Shown: positions 1 to 7,946 of the stretch, piece after piece
Layout: the number at the start of each line of letters is the position of its first letter
How positions within the stretch are numbered: position 1 is the first letter of the stretch
NCBI GenBank assembly: GCA_035573855.1
Contig: DATLZU010000068.1
Span: 1-64,000, forward strand
Length of the DNA stretch: 64,000 nucleotides
From: DATLZU01 sp035573855
GTDB taxonomy: Bacteria; Nitrospirota; Nitrospiria; Nitrospirales; Nitrospiraceae
Direction of reading: 5' to 3'
Notes under the pieces: generated by a model
The model's input: only the letters and a program-made list of their open reading frames with translations
Told to the model about the DNA's origin: nothing
Database searches by the model: none
Program-made: the position numbers and the translations under genes

Positions 1-48
1 GGATGCACGCAAAGACTCCGCCCCCCTTCGTACCGCAATCTTTTTGCC

Positions 49-714
49 TTACCGCGGCAGAATCGGTTCCAAGTTGAACGCTACACCGATGCGCGGAGCG
101 GTTCCGCGATAGGTCGCCGCGGCATGGTAAAGCTAGCCCGGAAACATGAGGCACTGGCCGCTCTTGGGCGCGATCGAAATCGTGCGGCCAGCATCGTGCA
201 GCTCGGGCATGCTATAGCGCAAGTATGGATGCACCATCTTCGGCACACACCCGCGAGGATCCTGTAATTGCAGCTCGCCGCCGGCGTTGCCCTCTGCCGC
301 CACTTCTCCCGCATCGACGTAGTAGCAGCCGGACCAGAACGCGCCGGGATGCGGATGCCAGTCGTTCCGGCCTCCCTGGCGCTGCACATTGGCCCACATT
401 TCCGCGACCTGCCAATCCGGGCGCTGTCCCTTCAGCCGCGGATCCTGCTCGCCGAATTCGGTCAATTGCTTGGCCACCTGGACGACCGCGCCGAAGAGAT
501 CCTTGAGCGACGGCCCGCCCCACTCCAACATCGAGAGATCATGCGGCGACGACCAGCCGATCACTTCGTGATCCGAGTAGGGTGGCGTTGTCGCCTCGCG
601 TTCCAGGATTGCTTGACGAAGCTGGGCATTGATCTGCTCGTATCCCGGCACCATAAACGCAACCAGCGGTGTGCAAAAAAGCGGTCGCACATCGATTTCC
701 AGTTCCTGTTCCAT
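49..714 (-). pseudogene. 2OG-Fe(II) oxygenase family protein, interrupted by in-frame TAG
   Basis: Reading from ATG 714 (an AAAGG ribosome site lies about 9 bases upstream) gives about 193 residues that look like the putative 2-oxoglutarate/Fe(II) oxygenase family typified by TIGR02466. They include a WHPHPG segment before a GCYYVDA strand, which should carry the first iron ligand. The frame stops at TAG (plus-strand cta, 133-135) just after LMFPG. Translation past that stop continues in the same frame for 27 residues to TAA at 49-51 and contains LYHAA and PRIGVAFNLE, the expected second half of the family's final motif (FPxWLYH...RIxxxFN). A TGG to TAG change is therefore the simplest explanation. 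The lost piece would hold the last iron-binding His and the 2OG-binding Arg, so the stopped product should be inactive unless read through. Family assignment is from memory of the motifs. Confidence 0.75.
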
Positions 715-1059
715 CGGATTGCCTTTCGTGGTCTGAGAGCCGTGCTCTCGGTCGATTGCACGGCGGCCTCGCCTCATCAGGTCGAGCCCGGTTCCAAATC
801 AGGGAAACCCATTCTGGGAAATGCGAGAACGAACGACAGGATTGAACAGGTGGGTGACCGGGCCATCGGCCGCATGATGCATTCCCGCGTACAGGACCGG
901 CCTCGGTCGATTTCCATATAAATGGAGCCGGCCGACACTGTCAACCCGCTCCCGTTGCTCGGCGCCTGTTATTGCCCTTGCCTGCTCGAGTCAGCACATG
1001 CCCGAGGTACCGTTCCCTCGCCCAAAGGGAGTGATCGGCTACTCGCTGCTCGCTACTTG
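715..1059. other. intergenic region, no gene seen
   Basis: No frame here looks like a protein. Beyond the ribosome site of the oxygenase it holds low-complexity sequence near 1030-1065 (gctactcgctgctcgctact), a type that recurs in other gaps of the window (about 6757 and 40235). It lies downstream of etfA. No clear terminator hairpin was found. Confidence 0.5.
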
Positions 1060-2058
1060 CTACTTGCGGTCTTCTTGTTTGAGCCTTTTCACCTCCTCCG
1101 TCAGCAAGGGCACGACCTCGAACAGGTCGCCGACGATGCCGTAGGTGGCCAGATTGAAGATCGGCGCGTTGGGGTTGTTGTTGATCGCCACGATCACGCG
1201 GGCCGACGACATGCCGGCCTGGTGTTGAATCGCCCCGGAAATGCCACAGGCGATATAGAGTTGGGGCGAAACGGTCTTGCCCGTGAGGCCGACCTGAGAG
1301 GCATGCGGCTTCCAGCCCGCATCGACGGCGGCACGCGACGCCCCGACCGCCGCGCCCAGCGCTTTCGCCAGTTCCTCAAGCAGCTTGAAGTGCTCCGGCC
1401 CTCGGAGCCCGCGTCCGCCGGCGACAATGATCGGCGCCTCGGTCAATTCCCGTTTGTCCTCCGCCGCCCCACGCACCTCGCGGACCCTAGTCATTGGACG
1501 AGTTCGATCGAGTCTCACGCTGAGTCGTTCGACGGGAACACCGGACACGGCCCGCGGTTCCAACGGCGAGAACACATTCGGGCGGAGCGTCGCCACTTGG
1601 GAAATCGGATGCGTCGCCCTTACGATCGCTCTCAGTTTCCCGCCATAGAGAAGCCTCGTCCCGACCAACGTGCCGTTCGGCTCGATTTCTAGGGCCACGC
1701 AGTCCTGCAGGAGGGCGCTCTCAAGCCTGGCTGCCAGTTTGGCAGCCAGGTCCTTGCCCATCGCGGTCGCGCCCATGAGCACGGCGACCGGCCGAACGCG
1801 CGTGGCCGCTTCAGCCAGCCCGGATGTGTAGAGTTCGGGAGAGTAGTGGTCGAGGACCTCATCCTCCATGAGCAGGATGCGGGACGCGCCGTGAGCCGCC
1901 AGATCGGCGGCGAGCGAATCGACTGAAGACCCGATGAGAACGGCAATGACCTCTCTTCCGCCTTTCCCGGCGAGACGGCAGCCTTCGCCCAAGGCCTCCA
2001 GTCCCGCTTTTTTGAGATGACCATCTCGCTGTTCACAGAAAACCAGGATGGGGTTCAT
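1060..2058 (-). CDS. etfA: electron transfer flavoprotein, alpha subunit
   Basis: A 332-residue protein of normal EtfA length. With EtfB it forms the soluble heterodimer that accepts electrons from acyl-CoA and other flavin dehydrogenases and passes them to ETF:quinone oxidoreductase. The C-terminal FAD-binding domain is clear: GGRGLRG at about 214-220, GASRAAVDAGW at about 239-249, the VGLTGKTVSPQLYIACGISG stretch at about 256-274 and INNNPNAPIF at about 292-301. The N-terminal half is the usual Rossmann-like domain starting MNPILVFCE. It lies 32 bases after etfB on the same strand and near the ETF:QO gene, so the three very probably share a transcript. Nothing odd is seen. Confidence 0.95.
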   Translation of the reverse strand: MNPILVFCEQRDGHLKKAGLEALGEGCRLAGKGGREVIAVLIGSSVDSLAADLAAHGASRILLMEDEVLDHYSPELYTSGLAEAATRVRPVAVLMGATAMGKDLAAKLAARLESALLQDCVALEIEPNGTLVGTRLLYGGKLRAIVRATHPISQVATLRPNVFSPLEPRAVSGVPVERLSVRLDRTRPMTRVREVRGAAEDKRELTEAPIIVAGGRGLRGPEHFKLLEELAKALGAAVGASRAAVDAGWKPHASQVGLTGKTVSPQLYIACGISGAIQHQAGMSSARVIVAINNNPNAPIFNLATYGIVGDLFEVVPLLTEEVKRLKQEDRK

Positions 2059-2090
2059 CTGGATCTGTCTGGTTCGACGAATGTTCTCTA

Positions 2091-2894
2091 CTAAATGAGT
2101 TTCTCTTTTTCATGGAGCAGCCGCACGAGTTCTTTAGCCTGAGTCTCCGCGTCGCCGGGAATCAGCCGGCCGGGCGGGCGCGGCGGCGGAAGTTCCAAAC
2201 GGACGACCCTGAGCTTGGCGCCCGCCGCGCCGAGCGTATCGGGAGCCAACCCGAGCGTGTGGCAGGCCAAGACTTCCAGCGGCTTCTGCTTCGCCTTCAT
2301 GATGCCGGGGAGCGAGGGGTAACGCGGTTCATTGAGTCCCTTCTGGCAGGTGACGAGCACCGGCAGCGGCGCTTCCACCACCTCGATACCCCCTTCGATC
2401 TGCCGATGGGCCACGAGGTTTCGGGCCTTCGCGTCCACCTCCAGCCTGTTCACCACAGCGACGTGAGGAATACCCAGGAGTTCGGCGACCTGAACGCCGA
2501 CCGCGCCTTCGTCATCATCCACCGCCTGTTTGCCGAACAAGAGGAGATCGAACGAAAGTCGGCGCAGCGCGGCGGCCAACGCGAGCGCGGTCGTGAAACT
2601 GTCTCCGTCTTCGAACGCCGGATCGCTCAGCAGCACCGCCCTGTCGGCGCCCATTGCTAGGCAGGTCCGCAAGGCCGCTTCCGGCTTCTGCGCCGCATGG
2701 GACCGTAGCGTCACGACCGTGACCTCGCCGGTTCCGATCCGTTCTCTGATCCGCAGCGCTTCCTCCACGGCAAACTCGTCATACGGATTCACAATGAAGG
2801 TCAGACCTGACCGCTCGATATCCGTGCCGTCCGGCCTGACGGCGAGCATGGATTCGGTCGCCGGAACCTGTTTGACGCAGACGATGAGTTTCAT
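2091..2894 (-). CDS. etfB: electron transfer flavoprotein, beta subunit
   Basis: A 267-residue EtfB. The N-terminus MKLIVCVKQVP is typical, followed by NPYDEFAVEEALRI at about 37-50 and the nucleotide-binding stretch around KQAVDDDEGAVGVQ (about 122-135), which in family members binds AMP structurally. The partner etfA follows 32 bases downstream, and ETF:QO ends 67 bases upstream. Together they form a complete ETF branch feeding the quinone pool, as used for beta-oxidation or amino-acid and choline-type dehydrogenases; no such dehydrogenase lies in this window. Confidence 0.95.
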   Translation of the reverse strand: MKLIVCVKQVPATESMLAVRPDGTDIERSGLTFIVNPYDEFAVEEALRIRERIGTGEVTVVTLRSHAAQKPEAALRTCLAMGADRAVLLSDPAFEDGDSFTTALALAAALRRLSFDLLLFGKQAVDDDEGAVGVQVAELLGIPHVAVVNRLEVDAKARNLVAHRQIEGGIEVVEAPLPVLVTCQKGLNEPRYPSLPGIMKAKQKPLEVLACHTLGLAPDTLGAAGAKLRVVRLELPPPRPPGRLIPGDAETQAKELVRLLHEKEKLI

Positions 2895-2961
2895 GGCTCC
2901 GTTGTCCGTTCTCCGTTACCCGTTCACGGAAAATGAATTACGGATAACGTGTGCGGTCTTG

Positions 2962-4689
2962 CTACAGCCCCTGATACCGCGGTCCGCCTTCGGCCGGCGC
3001 CCGCCAACTGATATTTTGAATATGGTCTGTGGCCAGCACATCGATCGGGTCCTTGATGACACAGGTCTTGCAGTGGAGACAGTTCGCAAAGTTGATCTGA
3101 ATTCGGCGGCTCTGGCCTTCACCGATCAGTTCATAGACGTTAGCGGGACAAAAGTGGATGCAAGGCGCGTCGCCGAAGCGAGGAATGCAGTGGTTCACAC
3201 ATCGCACTGGGTCAAGGATTCGAATATGGGAGGGCTGATCTTCCCGGTGTTGTGTTCCGGAATAAGACAGGTCGGTGAGCTTGTCGACCATCACGCCAGC
3301 ATCGTATTGCGCCGGCTCGCGTGTCCACCGTTTGCTCCGTGCTTCGCCGAGGGAACGGAGCGTTTGAAAATCGCATCGAGCGCGGCGGGGCTTCCGCGGC
3401 CCCCATCCGGTCCACGCGGTGAGCTCGCCGAGCAAGAGGCCGGGAAGGCGCCCGTAGGCGAATGCCTGCCGAAAGTGCCGCCCTCGGTATAGATCGCGCA
3501 TGATATAGGAGTCGGCCACTCGCGTTTCATATACCGCAAGCCGGGCGGCAGAAGTATCCTCTTCCACCAAGGCTTCATAAATCGTTTCCGCCGCCAGCAT
3601 CCCGCTCTTCATCGCGTAGTGGATGCCTTTCCCGGCGGGCACGTTGACGAACCCGGCCGAATCCCCGACAAGCATCGCCCCATCCACGACGAGGCGTGGC
3701 ACGGCGAAATAGCCTCCTTCCGGCAGCGTCTTGGCTCCGTACGCCACAACCGTTCCGCCCTTGATGAACCGCTGAATGTCAGGATGCTTCTTGAGCCGCT
3801 GGAGCTGGGCCTGGACATCCAGTTGCGGATCGTCCCAATCCAGCCCGCAGACCATACCCACCGCGAAGTGATGGTCATCGAGGCCGTAGCAGAACCCGCC
3901 GCCGAAGACACGCGGGCCGAGCGGATAGCCGATCGTGTGAATGGCCACCCCCGGCGCCCCGGTTCGCCCGACCCGGATCAACTCCTTCACGCCCAGCGCA
4001 TAGGATTGAGGAGAGCAGCCGTCGCGCAGGTTGAACCGATGAATGAGGTCTTCGCTCAGCGTTCCATACGGGCCTTCGCCGAAGACCGTCAGCTTGGCGT
4101 GAATCGCGGTACCCGGTTCAAAGTTGGGTTTTTTCCCACCGCCCGCTTCCAGTCCTTTGTCGCCCGTGTGCACTCCGCACACGCGGGCGCCGTCGTAGAG
4201 GATATCGACCCCGCAGGTCTCGGTGAAGACCGACACCCCCGCCGCTTCCACCTGCTCGCCCAGCCACAGGTTCAGCTTTTGAAGGGACCCGAGGTAACAG
4301 CGGCCGTGCCGGCGAGCCCAAGGCAGCAGACAATCCGGGATCCGGATACTGCTTTCCGTTGTGAGATAGCGGAAATCGTGGCGGATGAGTGGCTGTACGA
4401 AGGGAAACCCACGATCCTGATAATCAGGCAGCAATTCCTCCAGCGCGACCGGATCGAATATGGCGCCCGACAGAGCATGGGCGCCCACATCGCGCCCCTT
4501 CTCGATCAGCGCGATTCGCGGCTCAAGCATCCGGCCCGGCCTTTCTCCTGTGGAAACCTGCTCGTTATGCCGAGCGACGAGCTGCGTCAAGCGCAACGCC
4601 CCAGCAAGATTGGCTGGTCCCCCTCCGACGAAAAGCACATCCACTTCGAGGGTCTGGCGAGGATCTTCACCCACAAACTCTTTCCCCAC
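2962..4689 (-). CDS. electron transfer flavoprotein:quinone oxidoreductase
   Basis: This membrane-associated flavo-iron-sulfur enzyme moves electrons from ETF to quinone. The FAD-binding motif VDVLFVGGGPANLAG is close to the start, GEGPYGTLSE and the quinone-site region (LGVKELIRVG, YPLGPRVFGGGF) follow, then GDSAGFVNVPAGKGIHYAM. The C-terminus carries the 4Fe-4S module with cysteines in CVNHC, CIHFCP and CLHCKTC. The frame is open upstream to a TTG at 4854, but those residues do not resemble the family; conserved sequence begins near 4660. GTG 4689 (purine-rich sequence upstream) or GTG 4674 are the likeliest starts. The product, about 575 residues, matches the family. It lies upstream of etfB/etfA and is probably in their operon. 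Confidence 0.9.
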   Translation of the reverse strand: MGKEFVGEDPRQTLEVDVLFVGGGPANLAGALRLTQLVARHNEQVSTGERPGRMLEPRIALIEKGRDVGAHALSGAIFDPVALEELLPDYQDRGFPFVQPLIRHDFRYLTTESSIRIPDCLLPWARRHGRCYLGSLQKLNLWLGEQVEAAGVSVFTETCGVDILYDGARVCGVHTGDKGLEAGGGKKPNFEPGTAIHAKLTVFGEGPYGTLSEDLIHRFNLRDGCSPQSYALGVKELIRVGRTGAPGVAIHTIGYPLGPRVFGGGFCYGLDDHHFAVGMVCGLDWDDPQLDVQAQLQRLKKHPDIQRFIKGGTVVAYGAKTLPEGGYFAVPRLVVDGAMLVGDSAGFVNVPAGKGIHYAMKSGMLAAETIYEALVEEDTSAARLAVYETRVADSYIMRDLYRGRHFRQAFAYGRLPGLLLGELTAWTGWGPRKPRRARCDFQTLRSLGEARSKRWTREPAQYDAGVMVDKLTDLSYSGTQHREDQPSHIRILDPVRCVNHCIPRFGDAPCIHFCPANVYELIGEGQSRRIQINFANCLHCKTCVIKDPIDVLATDHIQNISWRAPAEGGPRYQGL

Positions 4690-4850
4690 TCTCCTTCCCC
4701 ACTTATCTGCTCCCCATTGGGGATACCAAAACGCCACACCGACCAGCCGGATAACGGACGTAGTCCAGCAGCGCCGACGCATTCTTTCAGTTCGCGTTCT
4801 TGCATCGGATCTGATTGATCTGGTCTGTCCGGTGCATACCACCTTGCCTT

Positions 4851-5573
4851 TCAACGCACCTCCAGGTTGTTCACGACCTTGTCCACGCCGAAGACGTACC
4901 AGGCATCGAACTCCGCCATGTCTTTCTGCGTCGGCGTTGGAACGCTACCCTCCAGCGTCACCGTTCCACGGTCAGCCGTGACCCTGATGCGATCCACATC
5001 GACGAACGGATCCTTTTTCAGCGCCAACCGCACCGCCTTGGCCAACTCTTCATCGGAATCCTCCTGCGACGGTTCGACCGCCATCCCGTTGATGACATCG
5101 CGGCTGCCCGGCACCCACCAGGCGAGGACCCCGGCCAGGCGTTTCTGCGTGAGGCTGGTCACATGATCGTCCAACAGCACCACACCGTCCTCGACCGACA
5201 CTTGGATCACACCATGCGGCTCGGTATTCGCTTCCCTCACCGTTTCGAACCGGCCTTTGCGTTTCACCATGATCGTACAGTTCCCAAGAGTCGGCTCTTG
5301 AAGCAACGCGTCGCGCACCGCGTCGAGGATTGCCCCGTCGCCCATATGCGTCGAAGGCGCCACTCGCAAGCGGTCGACGATGCCGGTCACGCCGGGCACT
5401 GCCGCGGCCAGTTCCATGCAGAGCTTCTTGGCCGCGATATGCTCGGCTTCTCCCTCCAAAGTCAGCACGCCGTCGGCGAACTCAACCTTGACCGGGTACT
5501 TGTGCAAGTTGATCCTCGGCTCCCGCTCGAACGCCGCGCGAACGGCTTTGATCACACGCTCTCGCTCGGTCAT
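4851..5573 (-). CDS. BON-domain protein (three BON repeats)
   Basis: A 240-residue protein made of three BON domains at about 3-68, 80-158 and 165-240, each with the VxVxxGxVxLxG type of strand (VKVEFADGVLTLEGEA, IQVSVEDGVVLLDDHV, IRVTADRGTVTLEGSV). BON domains are thought to bind phospholipid or other membrane surfaces and occur in stress proteins such as OsmY. No signal peptide is visible (start MTERERVIKAV), so it may be cytoplasmic, unlike OsmY. The middle repeat is longer and contains an inserted basic segment. It lies between dnaJ and ETF:QO on the same strand; the dnaJ gap is 39 bases, suggesting co-transcription with a chaperone and a membrane or envelope stress role (inference). Confidence 0.85.
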   Translation of the reverse strand: MTERERVIKAVRAAFEREPRINLHKYPVKVEFADGVLTLEGEAEHIAAKKLCMELAAAVPGVTGIVDRLRVAPSTHMGDGAILDAVRDALLQEPTLGNCTIMVKRKGRFETVREANTEPHGVIQVSVEDGVVLLDDHVTSLTQKRLAGVLAWWVPGSRDVINGMAVEPSQEDSDEELAKAVRLALKKDPFVDVDRIRVTADRGTVTLEGSVPTPTQKDMAEFDAWYVFGVDKVVNNLEVR

Positions 5574-5612
5574 ACCTACCTCAGATGATCTCGGTTGTGT
5601 GATGCATCTGGT

Positions 5613-6722
5613 TTATTGCCTTCGTTTCTCCTTTTCCAACTTGGCGAACTCTTCAAGCAACTCCCGCTGGCGCAGCGTCAGCTCGGTCGGGGTCTTCACT
5701 TCGACGACGACGAACAGATCGCCCTTGCCTTTCCCACCCAGTTTGGGCATCCCTTTGCCGCTGAGGCGCAGCGCCGTCCCACTCTGTGTGCCGGCGGGAA
5801 CCAAGAGATGGATGGATTCCCCGCCTAATCCGGTGAGTGGAATCTTCGTGCCCAATGCCGCCTCCGGAAACGTGATGGTCTTGATCGTGTACAGATCGTC
5901 TCCGTGGCGTTCGAAGACAGGATGAGACTGCAGGTGCAGCCGAATCAGCAAGTCACCCGGCGGTCCTCCGTCCGCATTGGCCTCTCCCTGCCCCGCCAAC
6001 CGTATCACCGTGCCGTCATCGACGCCAGGCGGAATCCGCACTTTGAGCGTGTGCGCGACGAACCGTACCCCGCTGCCTTGGCAGGTCTGGCAGGGAGACT
6101 CAATCGTGTGGCCGCGTCCGTGACAGACGGAACAGGTAGTCAGGGTCACCATGCGCATCCCTTTGCTGGTTCGCACCTGTTGTTTCTGCCCGGTCCCGCC
6201 GCACTCACGACAGGGCTTCGGTTTGGTTCCGGGCTGCGCGCCGCTCCCGCCGCACGACGTGCAGGTCTCGGAGCGGGTCACCTCGATCTCCCACTCGCCG
6301 CCTTTGGCTGCCTCTTCCAGCGTCAAATCCAGGTCGTAACGCAGGTCGAGGCCCCGGGTCGCGCCGGGCCCCGGGTGCGCGCGCCGGCCCCAAAAGTCTC
6401 CGAAGATCTCGGACAGGTCATCGAAGCGGCCACCGAAGAAGTCCCCGAAATGGAACTCCCGCATGAGGTCTTCGGGCGTCCAGCGTTCCCTAATGCCGGC
6501 ATGCCCACTGGCGTCATACTCGCGGCGCTTGGCGTCGTCGGAGAGAACGGCATAGGCTTCCGCAATCTCTCTAAATCTTTCGGCCGCATCTGGGCTTTTG
6601 TTGCGGTCCGGATGGTATTTCAGCGCGAGTTGCCGATACGCTCGCTTGATCTCGTCCCGCGTCGCGGAGCGATCCACGCCCAGCACTTCATAGTAGTCAC
6701 GCTTCGTTTCCGTGACAGGCAT
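5613..6722 (-). CDS. dnaJ: DnaJ-type co-chaperone
   Basis: A 369-residue Hsp40. The J domain occupies about 8-72 with the HPD motif inside KYHPDRN. A short Gly/Phe-like part (GDFFGGRFDD) follows, then the zinc-finger region with four CxxCxGxG repeats (CTSCGGSG, CRECGGTG, CSVCHGRG, CQTCQGSG) and the C-terminal substrate-binding domains ending near LEEFAKLEKEKRRQ. It would stimulate DnaK ATPase and hold unfolded clients; no dnaK or grpE is nearby, so this may be a second, stress-type copy. ATG 6722 is preferred over an upstream start at 6797 because AAAGGA lies about 8 bases upstream and the J domain begins right after it. Confidence 0.95.
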   Translation of the reverse strand: MPVTETKRDYYEVLGVDRSATRDEIKRAYRQLALKYHPDRNKSPDAAERFREIAEAYAVLSDDAKRREYDASGHAGIRERWTPEDLMREFHFGDFFGGRFDDLSEIFGDFWGRRAHPGPGATRGLDLRYDLDLTLEEAAKGGEWEIEVTRSETCTSCGGSGAQPGTKPKPCRECGGTGQKQQVRTSKGMRMVTLTTCSVCHGRGHTIESPCQTCQGSGVRFVAHTLKVRIPPGVDDGTVIRLAGQGEANADGGPPGDLLIRLHLQSHPVFERHGDDLYTIKTITFPEAALGTKIPLTGLGGESIHLLVPAGTQSGTALRLSGKGMPKLGGKGKGDLFVVVEVKTPTELTLRQRELLEEFAKLEKEKRRQ

Positions 6723-7040
6723 GAACCTATTCCTTTCCGCGGGTTGACGTTTGGCAGTGCTCGCTACTTGTCCCCGGTCCGCCCGCCTCGCATGCACCCC
6801 GCCGAGGGAGAACCGGGGATCCCCCGCTTGACCTCAACCCTGTGCGCTGGCGACAATCACCACAGTGCCCCGCTTGTGCCTGCTGCAAAACGCCGCACCG
6901 AACGGACGTACCGAAAACCGGAACTGTCCGCAACTTCTCGGAAACATTGATGGAGCTGGGAAGACAGAAACATCGGCTGTGGCATATCGAATGCAGGTTG
7001 TATTCCAAGGTCATTCCACCACCGAACGCGAGGCTGCACC
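6723..7040. other. divergent intergenic region
   Basis: This 318-base gap separates the minus-strand dnaJ operon from the plus-strand stress protein and must hold promoters for both. No convincing -35/-10 pair, HrcA CIRCE box or other operator was recognised. The part next to dnaJ includes the gctcgctacttg type of low-complexity sequence. Confidence 0.5.
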
Positions 7041-7946
7041 ATGAACGTGCTCTGCGCCGTGGATGGATCCGAATGGTCCGATTGGAGCGTGGACGCGCTG
7101 GGTGCGCTCACTGGTCGGTTGCCCGATCGCGTGATCCTGTTGCACGTGGTGGATACCCCAGCCCTCAAGGCGGCAGCCGGCAAGAACCCGGCGAACTGGA
7201 AACGGGCGTTGGCCGCCATGGACCACGCCGGGACCGAATTGCTCCGGCGTTCGTCCCACCATGCATCCGTCGCCCTGGGGCAGGCCGCCACCGCTTCCCG
7301 ATCCAAACTTCGCACGGTCCTGGCGCAGGGGCCCGTGGCTCGCACGATTGTCAGAGTGGCCGACCGGCAGAAAACCGGTCTGATCGTGCTCGGATCGCGC
7401 GGGTTGAGCGACGTCCGCGGATTTCTGCTGGGCAGCGTTTCCCGTAAGGTGGCGGCGACCGCTCATTGCCCCGTGCTGGTCGTCAAACACCGCTTTACGA
7501 ACATGAAGCACGTGATACTGGCCGTGGATGGAACGAAAGCTTCGCTGGCCGCGGGGCGGTTCTTGTGGAACGGGTTTTTGCCCGAATCGGCCCGTGTCAC
7601 GGTCCTCTCAGTCGCTCAACCGCTCGTCACCGATCTGGCCGCTTCCGTGCTGCCACCGGCGGCATTGGACCAATTGACAAGACCGGCGATTGAGCAAGCC
7701 GCTCGGATCGTCGCTCGCTTTCGCGAGCAGTTCATCAAGGAAGGATATGAGGTGACGACCGCCATCAGGACCGGCCACCCGGCCGCAACCATTCTCGCCG
7801 AACTTGAAAAAGGGAGGCCCGATGTGCTGGTCGTCGGCTCCCGAGGCTTAACCGGCGCTGAACGCCTATCCCTCGGCAGCATCTCCGAAGCCCTGCTCAA
7901 GTATGCGCCCTGCTCGGTCCTGATTGTTCGGAGATCCCATGTGTGA
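7041..7946 (+). CDS. universal stress protein, tandem USP domains
   Basis: A 301-residue protein with two UspA domains (about 1-152 and 155-301). Each has the nucleotide-binding loop GSRG(L)x9-10 G-S: GSRGLSDVRGFLLGSVS in the first half and GSRGLTGAERLSLGSIS in the second, followed by CPVLVVK and CSVLIVR. These loops indicate an ATP-binding type of USP. The start ATG 7041 follows GCGAGG. The stop overlaps the start of the downstream P-type ATPase gene by 8 bases, so the two are translationally linked. Two similar tandem-USP genes lie at 24874 and 40346. Confidence 0.93.
   Translation: MNVLCAVDGSEWSDWSVDALGALTGRLPDRVILLHVVDTPALKAAAGKNPANWKRALAAMDHAGTELLRRSSHHASVALGQAATASRSKLRTVLAQGPVARTIVRVADRQKTGLIVLGSRGLSDVRGFLLGSVSRKVAATAHCPVLVVKHRFTNMKHVILAVDGTKASLAAGRFLWNGFLPESARVTVLSVAQPLVTDLAASVLPPAALDQLTRPAIEQAARIVARFREQFIKEGYEVTTAIRTGHPAATILAELEKGRPDVLVVGSRGLTGAERLSLGSISEALLKYAPCSVLIVRRSHV

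Noticed and set aside
3619..4818. Plus-strand open frame of 399 codons
   Set aside because: Antisense shadow of the ETF:quinone oxidoreductase gene, with no recognisable motif.
4690..4854. Longer N-terminus of ETF:QO from TTG 4854 overlapping the BON gene stop
   Set aside because: The extra 55 residues show no family similarity and contain many Arg/Cys as in translated intergenic DNA.
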